Assembly (NCBI GenBank): GCA_965200045.1
Contig: OZ241330.1
Span: forward strand, 806,001 to 870,000
DNA length: 64,000 nt
Origin: Bin25 sp026709415
GTDB taxonomy: Bacteria > Bacteroidota > Bacteroidia > Flavobacteriales > Flavobacteriaceae
Direction of reading: 5' to 3'
Shown here: piece by piece, positions 1 through 6,871 of the stretch
Position numbering within the stretch: the stretch's first letter is position 1
Layout: the number at the start of each line of letters is the position of its first letter
Translations under genes and position numbers: made by a program
Notes under the pieces: generated by a model
The model's database searches: none
Seen by the model: only the letters and a program-made list of their open reading frames with translations
What the model was told of the DNA's origin: nothing

Positions 1-477
1 AAAACCATAGAAATCCAGTAATTTTTGATGGTAGCGGTATAACTTATCTCGTTGATGTGGCATGTCTCTTAAATCGTCGACTTCCCACGGCACATCGATA
101 TCAGTAAACAGGTACAAATCATAATTTGATTTTGTTACCATGTTTAAAATTTTAGGATGACAATAACCATCGAAATAGACTTCGGACCAAAGTTGTGTTA
201 CCAAAACATTGGTATCACAAAAGAGAATTTTATTGGCCTTCATCAGTCGTTGATTTTCCAACTCCAATTGTTTCTTTGCAATGATTAATAAATCGTCCTT
301 AGAACACTTCTTTTGGTATAAATCCCATTTTTCTTGAAGATAATTTCGGGCAAATTCTGGAACCCAACTTGTTGAATAATGGTTTGCTAAATCGATGGCC
401 AAGGTTGTTTTGCCCGTGGATTCAGGACCATAAAGAACTATGCGGATAATGTTTGTTGAGTTATCTTTCTTTTCCAT
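1..477 (-). CDS. NadR-like AAA-family ATPase / ribosylnicotinamide kinase (partial)
   Basis: I translated this reading frame directly; it starts with ATG at 477 and runs off the left window edge, so only the first 159 residues are visible. Residues about 12-24 hold a Walker A loop (GPESTGKTTLA) of the type found in the kinase domain of NadR, followed by an Asp in FCDTNVLVT that fits the second conserved acidic site. The family phosphorylates nicotinamide riboside after uptake. The start overlaps the end of the pnuC-like gene by 40 bases, so the two are probably one transcript and work as transporter plus trapping kinase. A thiamine-related substrate is an alternative because of the gene further upstream. 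Confidence 0.8.
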   Translation of the reverse strand, partial: MEKKDNSTNIIRIVLYGPESTGKTTLAIDLANHYSTSWVPEFARNYLQEKWDLYQKKCSKDDLLIIAKKQLELENQRLMKANKILFCDTNVLVTQLWSEVYFDGYCHPKILNMVTKSNYDLYLFTDIDVPWEVDDLRDMPHQRDKLYRYHQKLLDFYGF

Positions 478-1046
478 GCTTTATACCCCACGATAGCAAT
501 CAAAGTAAGAATCAGGTATTGGAGGCTTGATATTAATAAGTCTTTATAAAAATAAAGTGGAATCGTAATGAGATTACCAACAATCCAAAAAAGCCAATGT
601 TCTACTTTCCTTTTGGCCATTAACCACATTCCAGCAAAAAATATAGCCGTGGTAAAGGTATCAACATAGGCTGTCCATTGAATCCATTGGTCAAAAATCA
701 TATAAATCCCCCCAATAAATACGATGCTACTGAAAAATATCAAACAAGACACTTTAAAATCATAAAAAGTACTTGAACTGATCGGATTCAAGCTAACTCC
801 ATTTTTTGATCGAGACCAATAATACCATCCATAAATACTCATGATGAAAAAATAGGCATTGATAATCATGTCTCCCAATAATCCGGCTTTTGCTAGTAAA
901 TAGACAAAGATTAGAGTAGAAATAATGCCCATTGGATAGACCAATACTTTATTGCGAGATGCAAAAAAAGCACTTAACAAACCCAAGATGACAGCCCCAA
1001 TCTCCAAATAAATTTGAATCAATGGAACGCCTTGGTAAGGAGTCAA
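438..1046 (-). CDS. pnuC: PnuC-family nicotinamide riboside (or thiamine) transporter
   Basis: A 202-residue integral membrane protein with about seven hydrophobic segments and the aromatic PnuC signature near residues 72-77 (YGWYYW). PnuC proteins move the unphosphorylated vitamin by facilitated diffusion, and a cytoplasmic kinase then traps it; the next gene downstream is such a kinase. Length and topology are normal for the family. The gene begins seven bases after a thiamine-binding-like gene ends, which leaves open that this is a thiamine-specific PnuT rather than a nicotinamide riboside carrier. No TPP riboswitch is visible upstream of the operon. Confidence 0.85.
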   Translation of the reverse strand: MTPYQGVPLIQIYLEIGAVILGLLSAFFASRNKVLVYPMGIISTLIFVYLLAKAGLLGDMIINAYFFIMSIYGWYYWSRSKNGVSLNPISSSTFYDFKVSCLIFFSSIVFIGGIYMIFDQWIQWTAYVDTFTTAIFFAGMWLMAKRKVEHWLFWIVGNLITIPLYFYKDLLISSLQYLILTLIAIVGYKAWKRKITQQTLSA

Positions 1047-1053
1047 TAATAAA

Positions 1054-1329
1054 TCAAAAATCGGCTTGATAATGACTTCTATCCTTATTAAAGATTTTTA
1101 AGTGAAGAACCACTGATTTTTGACTTTCAAAAACTTCTTTGATCTCTTGGGTTAAAAATGTCATTAATTCATCATAAGGTCCATAAATCTGGGTAGACAA
1201 TGGTGTTTCAATGACTTTAAAATCAGAGTTCCTCAATTTTATGATAAAGTCTTTGATTGATTGAGAATAATTGTTTTGTAGTGGTGTTAGGTTCAAATCA
1301 ACGGATGCTCTTAGTGACATTTGAATCAA
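1054..1329 (-). CDS. Thiamine-binding-like protein (DUF77/YkoF type)
   Basis: A 91-residue soluble protein. Its pattern (SLRASVDLNLTPL at the start, then alternating helices and strands ending in VVLHLKIF) resembles the small ferredoxin-like thiamine-binding/DUF77 family. It is the first gene of a likely three-gene operon with the pnuC-like transporter (seven-base gap) and the NadR-like kinase. The family binds thiamine or hydroxymethylpyrimidine in the cytoplasm. The assignment rests on overall pattern and not on catalytic residues, so it is moderate. Confidence 0.6.
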   Translation of the reverse strand: MIQMSLRASVDLNLTPLQNNYSQSIKDFIIKLRNSDFKVIETPLSTQIYGPYDELMTFLTQEIKEVFESQKSVVLHLKIFNKDRSHYQADF

Positions 1330-1507
1330 ATTTTTCAGCTCAAAAATAGGAATTAAGCCAGTAGATTTTTGAGAGAACTAAAATGGATTTTAGACAATCA
1401 AACCCTCAATTATCTGGGGTGAAGTAATACACATTAACTCCATATATCATGCAAAGACAAATAGTCGAAGCGGGACCAACCCAGAAGTCGTTTTTCATAT
1501 CCTTGGA

Positions 1508-2131
1508 TCATGTTCTCATACAAACACAAAGAGAATAGGTATCGATTTCTTTAAAGTACAAATCAAAAAGTATTTGGTTTTCTTCAAAAAAAAACTTTCC
1601 CGTTCCTGATTGTTTTTCATAATGAATTGTCATTTGATTTTTAAATGAAATGCCCTCTTTTTTCATGGCTTTATATATGGCTTCTTTGGCCACCCAAAGT
1701 CTAGTCAAATGCTTTATTAAATCTAGTGAATTTGTACAATTACCGTCTTTAGAATTTGTGAACTTATAAGCCAATTTAGTAATTCTGGAATGATGTCTTT
1801 CAATATCAATTCCAATTTGATGTTTTATACTCAGGGATATAACCACATAGTCATTGGTGTGTGAAATCGATATGTTTTTACCACTTTTTAACATGGGAAT
1901 CGTTTGATTTTTATAGTATAAATCGTCCAAATCAATTCCCATCTGTTTGAGTAAAATTCGTGAAGCTAAAAACGATTTTTGGTGTTTTTCTTTTTTCCTA
2001 ATGAAAAAACGCTCTTGATCAACCTCAGAAAGCCTTATATGAGAATGTAATTCAGATAGGCTTTCAGTTATTTTCCAAACCCCAACGATTACCCGATTTT
2101 GAAACAGTTCATTTCTACTAACAAAAGGCAT
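1508..2131 (-). CDS. 4'-phosphopantetheinyl transferase superfamily protein
   Basis: A 207-residue enzyme of the Sfp/AcpT superfamily, which transfers phosphopantetheine from CoA to the serine of carrier proteins. The two diagnostic metal/CoA motifs are present: GIDIE near residue 107 and WVAKEAIYK near residue 146, preceded by an ISHT motif near residue 89. Full length for an Sfp-like enzyme. It is divergent from ahcY; the two genes were originally about 50 bases apart before a transposon landed in the first codons of ahcY. The partner carrier may be the AcpP at 18846, but that is only inference. Confidence 0.85.
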   Translation of the reverse strand: MPFVSRNELFQNRVIVGVWKITESLSELHSHIRLSEVDQERFFIRKKEKHQKSFLASRILLKQMGIDLDDLYYKNQTIPMLKSGKNISISHTNDYVVISLSIKHQIGIDIERHHSRITKLAYKFTNSKDGNCTNSLDLIKHLTRLWVAKEAIYKAMKKEGISFKNQMTIHYEKQSGTGKFFFEENQILFDLYFKEIDTYSLCVCMRT

Positions 2132-2187
2132 TTACTGGGGGATAAATTGTAATTTCGTGCTCCGTTTCAAAGTTATATTTTCAATGG

Positions 2188-2195
2188 AATTAAAA
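2188..2195. repeat. Left target-site duplication of the tnpB transposon
   Basis: The octamer AATTAAAA lies directly outside the left TIR, and the same octamer in the same orientation lies directly outside the right TIR (3512-3519). This is the footprint of a cut-and-paste or copy-in DDE transposition event. It falls within the original second to fourth codons of ahcY. Confidence 0.85.
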
Positions 2196-2218
2196 GGGAA
2201 TTATATACTTTCATAACC
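2196..2218 (+). repeat. Left terminal inverted repeat of the tnpB transposon
   Basis: These 23 bases are the exact reverse complement of 3489-3511. The similarity stops abruptly at both ends: the outside changes to the target duplication and the inside is unrelated. Confidence 0.9.
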
Positions 2219-2228
2219 AAAAAAGTGG

Positions 2229-2236
2229 TATCTTTA
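2229..2236 (+). promoter_or_regulatory. Possible tnpB promoter -7 box
   Basis: TATCTTTA differs in one base from the Bacteroidota -7 consensus TAnnTTTG and lies seven bases before the tnpB ATG. If used, transcripts would run through tnpB into ahcY, which has lost its own promoter context. Confidence 0.35.
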
Positions 2237-2243
2237 TAGAGAG

Positions 2244-3506
2244 ATGAAGAAAACTTACATTCAAATACGTTATCGAATTCGGACTTCACCATCAAATTAT
2301 CGTTGGTTACATCAAGTAGCCGGGGCGAATCGTCATTTATGGAATCAAGCATTAGAAAAAATTGAAAAACAATACCAGGAAACCAAACAATCTAATTTTA
2401 GTTTTTTTTCATTATGTCGATGGTATGTTATCTATAAAAATCAAACCGCTCCTTGGTTGAAAAATTATCCAAAATCAATAACACGCGTGATGTTAAAAGA
2501 TATGTCTGATGCTTATCGTGCTTTCGTGACTAAAAAGCGAGGAAAACCACGCTATAAAAGCAAACATCGAAATCGACCATCGATACCCATTGAAATAAAC
2601 CATCAATTCAAAACAAAAGAAGAGGGTATTTATTTTCGGATGAAGAAGGGGCATGATATTAAATTGATTCATTATCACAAACAACTGAAGCGTTATCAAA
2701 ACTTTATTTTTAAATCAGGGCGTATCGTTCAATCGATCACAGGTAAATGGTACTTAACGGTATGTTATCAAGTGGATGCTATGGAACAAAAAGAAGATGG
2801 GTTAGGGATTGGTATTGATCGTAATGTCGGACAAGTAGCGGATCATCAAGGGCAATTATATCATTTAACCAATACAGATCAAATCCAAAAAGGAATCCAA
2901 TATTGGCAACGAAAGAAAGCTCGACAGAAAAAAGGTAGTCGTCGGTCCTACAAAACACAATTAACGATCAATCGACACCATGAAAAAATAAAAAATATCA
3001 GAAAAAACGATTTAATACATATTGCAAACCAAATCACCGCGTGTAGTACATCTGTCGTTATGGAAGACCTGAGAACCAAAGGCATGACGGCGTCTGCTCG
3101 TGGGACGATTGATCAATCTGGTCAAAATGTAAAATCAAAATCAGGTTTAAATCGAGTGATCTTAGGCACGGGATGGTATCAATTGGAACAGCATTTATCG
3201 GAAAGAGGTGTTGTTCATAAGGTTCATCCAGCCTATACATCTCAAATGTGTTCTTGTTGCGGGTATGTATCAAAGCATAATCGTTGTTCTCAATCACGAT
3301 TTGTTTGTCAGCAATGCGGTCATACGGAGAACGCGGATATTAATGGGGCACAAAACATATGGGCCTCCGGGAAGGGGACCATATTAAAAAACGGACATGG
3401 AGTATTTGTAAGACCAATCATCTGTACGGATGGGAGGCTGAATACCTTGAAGTGTCAATCGGACCATAATAATCATTTTGTCAATAATGGTTATGAAAGT
3501 ATATAA
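2244..3506 (+). CDS. tnpB: TnpB-type RNA-guided nuclease (OrfB)
   Basis: A full-length, 420-residue TnpB. The RuvC triad looks intact: Asp in GIGIDRNVGQ (about residue 191), Glu in VVMEDLRTKG (about 274), and Asp in ENADINGAQN (about 374). Between the last two lies the zinc ribbon with two CxxC pairs (CSCC and CQQC, about 335-357). Family members are RNA-guided nucleases that use an omega-RNA from the 3' end of the gene. No tnpA is present. The gene lies inside a TIR/TSD element and its stop codon falls within the right TIR, so any omega-RNA would have to overlap the end of the ORF and reach into ahcY. Confidence 0.93.
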   Translation: MKKTYIQIRYRIRTSPSNYRWLHQVAGANRHLWNQALEKIEKQYQETKQSNFSFFSLCRWYVIYKNQTAPWLKNYPKSITRVMLKDMSDAYRAFVTKKRGKPRYKSKHRNRPSIPIEINHQFKTKEEGIYFRMKKGHDIKLIHYHKQLKRYQNFIFKSGRIVQSITGKWYLTVCYQVDAMEQKEDGLGIGIDRNVGQVADHQGQLYHLTNTDQIQKGIQYWQRKKARQKKGSRRSYKTQLTINRHHEKIKNIRKNDLIHIANQITACSTSVVMEDLRTKGMTASARGTIDQSGQNVKSKSGLNRVILGTGWYQLEQHLSERGVVHKVHPAYTSQMCSCCGYVSKHNRCSQSRFVCQQCGHTENADINGAQNIWASGKGTILKNGHGVFVRPIICTDGRLNTLKCQSDHNNHFVNNGYESI

Positions 3507-3511
3507 TTCCC
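3489..3511 (-). repeat. Right terminal inverted repeat, containing tnpB stop and ahcY start
   Basis: Perfect inverted copy of 2196-2218. It contains the tnpB stop TAA (3504-3506) and, in another frame, the ATG at 3493 that opens the present ahcY reading frame. Confidence 0.9.
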
Positions 3512-4824
3512 AATTAAAAACTTCATTCATCAGACATAAAGTCAAGGATTTATCTTTAGTGGATTGGGGGAAAAAAGAAGTTCAACTGGCAGAAGCCGAG
3601 ATGCCGGGATTAATGGCTTTAAGAAAACAATTTAAAAAAACAAAGCCGCTGCAGGGGGCAAGAATTGCTGGCTGCTTGCACATGACGATTCAAACAGCGG
3701 TTTTGATTGATACTTTGGTTGATTTGGGAGCCCAAGTTACCTGGAGTTCTTGCAATATTTTTTCGACTCAAGATCATGCCGCAGCATATATAGCCCATCG
3801 AGGTATTCAGGTCTATGCTTGGAAAGGGATGAATGAAAAAGAATTTGATTGGTGTATAGAACAAACTCTATTTTTTGGTCAAGATCAAACCCCACTTAAT
3901 ATGATTTTGGATGATGGGGGCGATTTAACCAAAATGGTTTTGGATGACTATCCAGAATTAATTGGTGGAATCAAAGGTGTTACAGAGGAAACCACTACTG
4001 GCGTTTTGCGATTGTATGAAAGAGAAAAAAGAGGTGTTTTGCCGCTTCCGGCAATCAATGTTAATGATTCGGTGACCAAATCAAAATTTGACAATAAATA
4101 TGGTTGTCGCGAGAGTGCCGTTGATGCTATACGCAGAGCAACAGATTTGATGTTGGCAAGTAAAAGAGTTGTGGTTTGTGGATATGGTGATGTAGGTAAA
4201 GGGACTGCGGCTTCGTTCAGAGGAGTTGGAGCTATTGTTACCATCACTGAAATAGATCCGATTTGTGCATTACAAGCAGCAATGGATGGTTTTGAAGTGA
4301 AAAAACTAGAAACCGTTATTCAAAATGCTGATATTATCATTACTGCTACTGGAAACAGAGATGTGGTTTGTGAACGACATTTTATGAAAATGAAGGATAA
4401 AGCCGTGGTATGCAATATTGGTCATTTTGATAATGAAATTGATATGAAGTGGCTCAACCAACACCATGGCCACACGAAGACAGAGATCAAACCTCAAGTT
4501 GCCCTGTATACTTTAGAAAACAATCATCAGATAATTGTTTTAGCTGAAGGTCGGCTCGTCAATTTAAGTTGTGCATCGGGACACCCAAGTTTTGTTATGA
4601 GCAATTCGTTTACCAACCAAGTCCTTGCTCAAATGGAACTGTGGAATAATCCAGAACACTACGAAAATAAAGTTTATACATTACCGAAGCATTTAGACGA
4701 ACAAGTAGCCAATTTCCATTTAAATCATCTGGGGGTGGAGTTAACCAAATTATCAGAACAACAAGCAAATTATATCGGAGTGCTTCCTCAGGGACCATTT
4801 AAACCAGAGCATTATAAATATTGA
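3493..4824 (+). CDS. ahcY: Adenosylhomocysteinase with transposon-derived start
   Basis: S-adenosylhomocysteine hydrolase, the cytosolic NAD-dependent enzyme that clears SAH in the methyl cycle. At 443 residues it has family length. The NAD-binding loop GYGDVGKG, the catalytic-region motif TTTGVLRL and the C-terminal PDHFRY-like tail (FKPEHYKY) are all present. The start chosen is ATG 3493, which lies inside the right TIR of the tnpB transposon: codons 1-6 (MKVYNS) come from the TIR and the chromosomal sequence resumes at QLKTSF. The original start was most likely ATG at 2184 (MELKTSF). The gene overlaps tnpB by 14 bases. A longer frame from 3478 exists but is less likely. Confidence 0.95.
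   Translation: MKVYNSQLKTSFIRHKVKDLSLVDWGKKEVQLAEAEMPGLMALRKQFKKTKPLQGARIAGCLHMTIQTAVLIDTLVDLGAQVTWSSCNIFSTQDHAAAYIAHRGIQVYAWKGMNEKEFDWCIEQTLFFGQDQTPLNMILDDGGDLTKMVLDDYPELIGGIKGVTEETTTGVLRLYEREKRGVLPLPAINVNDSVTKSKFDNKYGCRESAVDAIRRATDLMLASKRVVVCGYGDVGKGTAASFRGVGAIVTITEIDPICALQAAMDGFEVKKLETVIQNADIIITATGNRDVVCERHFMKMKDKAVVCNIGHFDNEIDMKWLNQHHGHTKTEIKPQVALYTLENNHQIIVLAEGRLVNLSCASGHPSFVMSNSFTNQVLAQMELWNNPEHYENKVYTLPKHLDEQVANFHLNHLGVELTKLSEQQANYIGVLPQGPFKPEHYKY
3512..3519. repeat. Right target-site duplication of the tnpB transposon
   Basis: AATTAAAA directly follows the right TIR and matches 2188-2195. It is now part of ahcY codons 7-9. Confidence 0.85.
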
Positions 4825-4874
4825 TCTCTGTGGCATATTCTTTATCTTTGAATCATGCCCGTTCAGCCATCAAA

Positions 4875-5672
4875 GTGGTGTTAAGAAACCTTCCGTTGTT
4901 TCTATTAGGTGGGTATTTTATATATGCTCAACCTTCAAGTATTCAACTTGAATATCATGTGACTGGATTTGGAAAAAACAACTTGAAAGGGATTCTACAT
5001 TATCACAATGAGGAAGCTATATTTTACATTGTAGACTCGCGAAACAGTCATCAAGAAAAGCAAGTGATAATAACGGACATGCCATTGAATGAGGGGGAGG
5101 CTTTCAGTGGTATGGAATTTATTTTAGAATCACTTAACCAGATACCGTCATCTGACAGTAAGTTTCCCCCATTTTACTCACAAATGATTTTAAATGAAGG
5201 AGTTAGATTTTCGAGTGTCGATTTTGAATTTTTAGATCAAGAGCTTGTTCTAAAAGAAGATATGGGAATAATCGAATGGAATCTACAATCTGAATCTAAG
5301 CAAATCAATGGTTTCAATTGTCAGAAAGCCAATGGAAAATTTGGAGGGAGAGATTACACAGTATGGTATACCAATGAAATCCCTATTAATATAGGACCGT
5401 GGAAACTGGATGGGTTACCAGGAGCAATAGTTGAAGGTTCAGATTCGAAAGAAGTTAGTTTTTTATTGTCTAAAGTCCTTTTTGATTTGGATTGGCCAAA
5501 TATTGAGAAGTTGAGTCCTGATCCTGAAAATACAATTTATTGTGAAGAGTATTTCAGACTTTTAGAGCAAAACTCTATAGAAAGGGACAAACAATTTAAG
5601 GCAAGATTATCAAGAGGATTCGCGGCGAGGTTAGATATCACAACGAATTTAGTTCAAAAAGAATGTGATTAG
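4875..5672 (+). CDS. GLPGLI family secreted protein, copy 1
   Basis: A secreted protein of about 265 residues carrying the family hallmark as DGLPGAI near the C-terminal third, and a Trp-rich strand (YTVWYTNEIP) just before it. The frame is open from TTG 4821, which overlaps the ahcY stop, but alignment to the paralogue at 5975 puts the signal peptide start at one of two adjacent GTG codons (4875/4878). The role of the family is not known; members are exported and often sit beside TonB-dependent receptors, as here. The nearby second copy is clearly a tandem duplicate. Confidence 0.8.
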   Translation: MVLRNLPLFLLGGYFIYAQPSSIQLEYHVTGFGKNNLKGILHYHNEEAIFYIVDSRNSHQEKQVIITDMPLNEGEAFSGMEFILESLNQIPSSDSKFPPFYSQMILNEGVRFSSVDFEFLDQELVLKEDMGIIEWNLQSESKQINGFNCQKANGKFGGRDYTVWYTNEIPINIGPWKLDGLPGAIVEGSDSKEVSFLLSKVLFDLDWPNIEKLSPDPENTIYCEEYFRLLEQNSIERDKQFKARLSRGFAARLDITTNLVQKECD

Positions 5673-5767
5673 TTGATGATGTGCAAAGTAGGGGAGGTTA
5701 TAAGTTAAAATAATGGGATATGGCCAAAGGACCAATTATCATAGACTTCGAATCAACTTGGGCTCAT

Positions 5768-5787
5768 GTTGCACTAGATCGTTGAAC
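5768..5787 (+). repeat. Dispersed 20-bp motif, copy A
   Basis: GTTGCACTAGATCGTTGAAC recurs identically at 44674-44693, with one mismatch on the other strand at 44487-44506, and in part at 36228 and 54280. It looks like the end of a small mobile element left behind between the two GLPGLI genes. The rest of the 5673-5974 gap shows no gene. Confidence 0.6.
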
Positions 5788-5913
5788 TGGTCAGTCGTTG
5801 ACATCCTAGGAACGCCTTCTGCCTCCGTATCCTCTGACTGAAAAAACGGATTGGGATGACCAAAAAGGGAACCATCGAACATCAAAAGAAAGCCGCCGTA
5901 TTGAAAAAAGTTC

Positions 5914-5931
5914 AAAAAAAAAGGGGGGGGG
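5914..5931 (+). repeat. A9-G9 homopolymer tract upstream of a promoter
   Basis: Nine A followed by nine G lie six bases upstream of the -7 box at 5938, where a promoter spacer would be. Tracts like this slip during replication and may vary in length between cells; an assembly artefact is also possible. Confidence 0.6.
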
Positions 5932-5937
5932 TATTCA

Positions 5938-5945
5938 TACTTTTG
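5938..5945 (+). promoter_or_regulatory. Promoter -7 box for GLPGLI copy 2
   Basis: TACTTTTG matches the Bacteroidota consensus TAnnTTTG exactly and lies 29 bases before the ATG at 5975. No clear -33 TTG is seen because that region is the A9-G9 tract. Confidence 0.55.
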
Positions 5946-5974
5946 AAGTATTATTTCTCAAAACAATCAAACAT

Positions 5975-6778
5975 ATGTTCAAGTATTTCCTATTTCTTCT
6001 GGTAGCCAGTTTTCCGATACAAGCTCAATCAACAAGTATTCAACTTGAATATGATGTAACAGGATTTGGTAAATACAACTCAAAAGGGATTCTGCATTAT
6101 TACAACGGAGAAGCTATTTTTTTTGTAGTTGACCCTTTAGCAAGTGAACGAACAAAAGAAAAGGAATTAAAGGAAATAACACTGAATAAGGAAGACATTC
6201 TCAAAGGCATTGAAATAAAGTTTGATGGTCGTGGATGGACCCCTCCTTTTTTGGATCAATATCCTCAATGGTATACACAAACGAGTTTTAATGATAGATT
6301 TCGGCTTTCGAGAAGATCATATAAAGCCTTGGATAAAGAAGTCATTCTAAAAGAAAATACTGGAACAATCAAATGGAATTTGCAAGCAGAATCGAAGATT
6401 ATCAATAGTTTCAACTGCCAAAAAGCCATTGGAAAATTTGGAGGAAGAGATCACATCGTTTGGTATACCAATGAAATCCCCGTTCCCATAGGACCATGGA
6501 AAATAGATGGATTGCCGGGAACTGTAGTCTCCGGGATAAGCCAAGATGATAGAGTTAGTTTCTCATTGTCCAAAGTCACTCATGATATCAGTTGGCCTGA
6601 AATTGAGAAATTGGATCCGAAGCCTGACGACATCATCAATTGTGACGATGATTTCAGACTTTTTAATCAAGAAAACGAGGCTCAAATCAAAAAATTGAAA
6701 TCAAAAATGCCAAGAAATATCACCATTGCAGGTATAACGGTTGATTATGACCGTATACAAAAAGAGTGTGATCAGTAA
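5975..6778 (+). CDS. GLPGLI family secreted protein, copy 2
   Basis: A 267-residue paralogue of the protein at 4875, similar along the whole length (shared SIQLEY, VTGFGK, KAIGKFGGRD and YTNEIP blocks; family hallmark as DGLPGTVV). An N-terminal signal peptide ends near AQS at residue 19. It precedes the outer-membrane barrel gene by 93 bases and is probably linked to it functionally. The molecular role is unknown. The divergent C-terminal tails suggest the copies have separated in function. Confidence 0.85.
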   Translation: MFKYFLFLLVASFPIQAQSTSIQLEYDVTGFGKYNSKGILHYYNGEAIFFVVDPLASERTKEKELKEITLNKEDILKGIEIKFDGRGWTPPFLDQYPQWYTQTSFNDRFRLSRRSYKALDKEVILKENTGTIKWNLQAESKIINSFNCQKAIGKFGGRDHIVWYTNEIPVPIGPWKIDGLPGTVVSGISQDDRVSFSLSKVTHDISWPEIEKLDPKPDDIINCDDDFRLFNQENEAQIKKLKSKMPRNITIAGITVDYDRIQKECDQ

Positions 6779-6871
6779 AACAAATCTAAGATTTGTATCA
6801 CTAGGCTGGTTTTTTCATAACCAACGCGAAATTTTACTGTTACACCGAATAGTATAGTTTCAAAAATATAA

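Larger units (their letters stand above)
2196..3511 (+). mobile_element. 1316-bp TIR/TSD transposon carrying only tnpB
   Basis: The element is bounded by perfect 23-bp inverted repeats (left begins GGGAATTATATA and ends CATAACC) and flanked by an 8-bp direct duplication. Its only gene is a full-length tnpB. IS200/IS605 and IS607 elements, the usual carriers of tnpB, have neither such TIRs nor target duplications. The structure is that of a non-autonomous DDE-type element mobilised in trans. Families with 8-bp duplications include IS1, IS6, IS66, IS256, IS1595 and ISL3; I cannot tell which supplied the transposase, and no related full element is visible in this window. Confidence 0.85.

Noticed and set aside
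1330..1507. TPP riboswitch upstream of the thiamine-binding-like gene
   Set aside because: The conserved CTGAGA and ACC-TGAA-C-TGATC segments were not found on either strand.
3478..3492. Upstream start of ahcY giving MSIMV before MKVYNS
   Set aside because: These codons lie within tnpB and inside the transposon; the ATG at 3493 restores a normal N-terminal length and sits in the TIR.
2244..3506. Standard IS200/IS605-type (IS1341-like) insertion around tnpB
   Set aside because: The perfect TIR pair and the 8-bp flanking duplication are not features of that family; they define a different element that contains the tnpB.
5788..5913. Possible transposase remnant in the gap between GLPGLI genes
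   Set aside because: Translation of all frames gave no recognisable transposase segment; only the terminal-like 20-bp motif could be supported.
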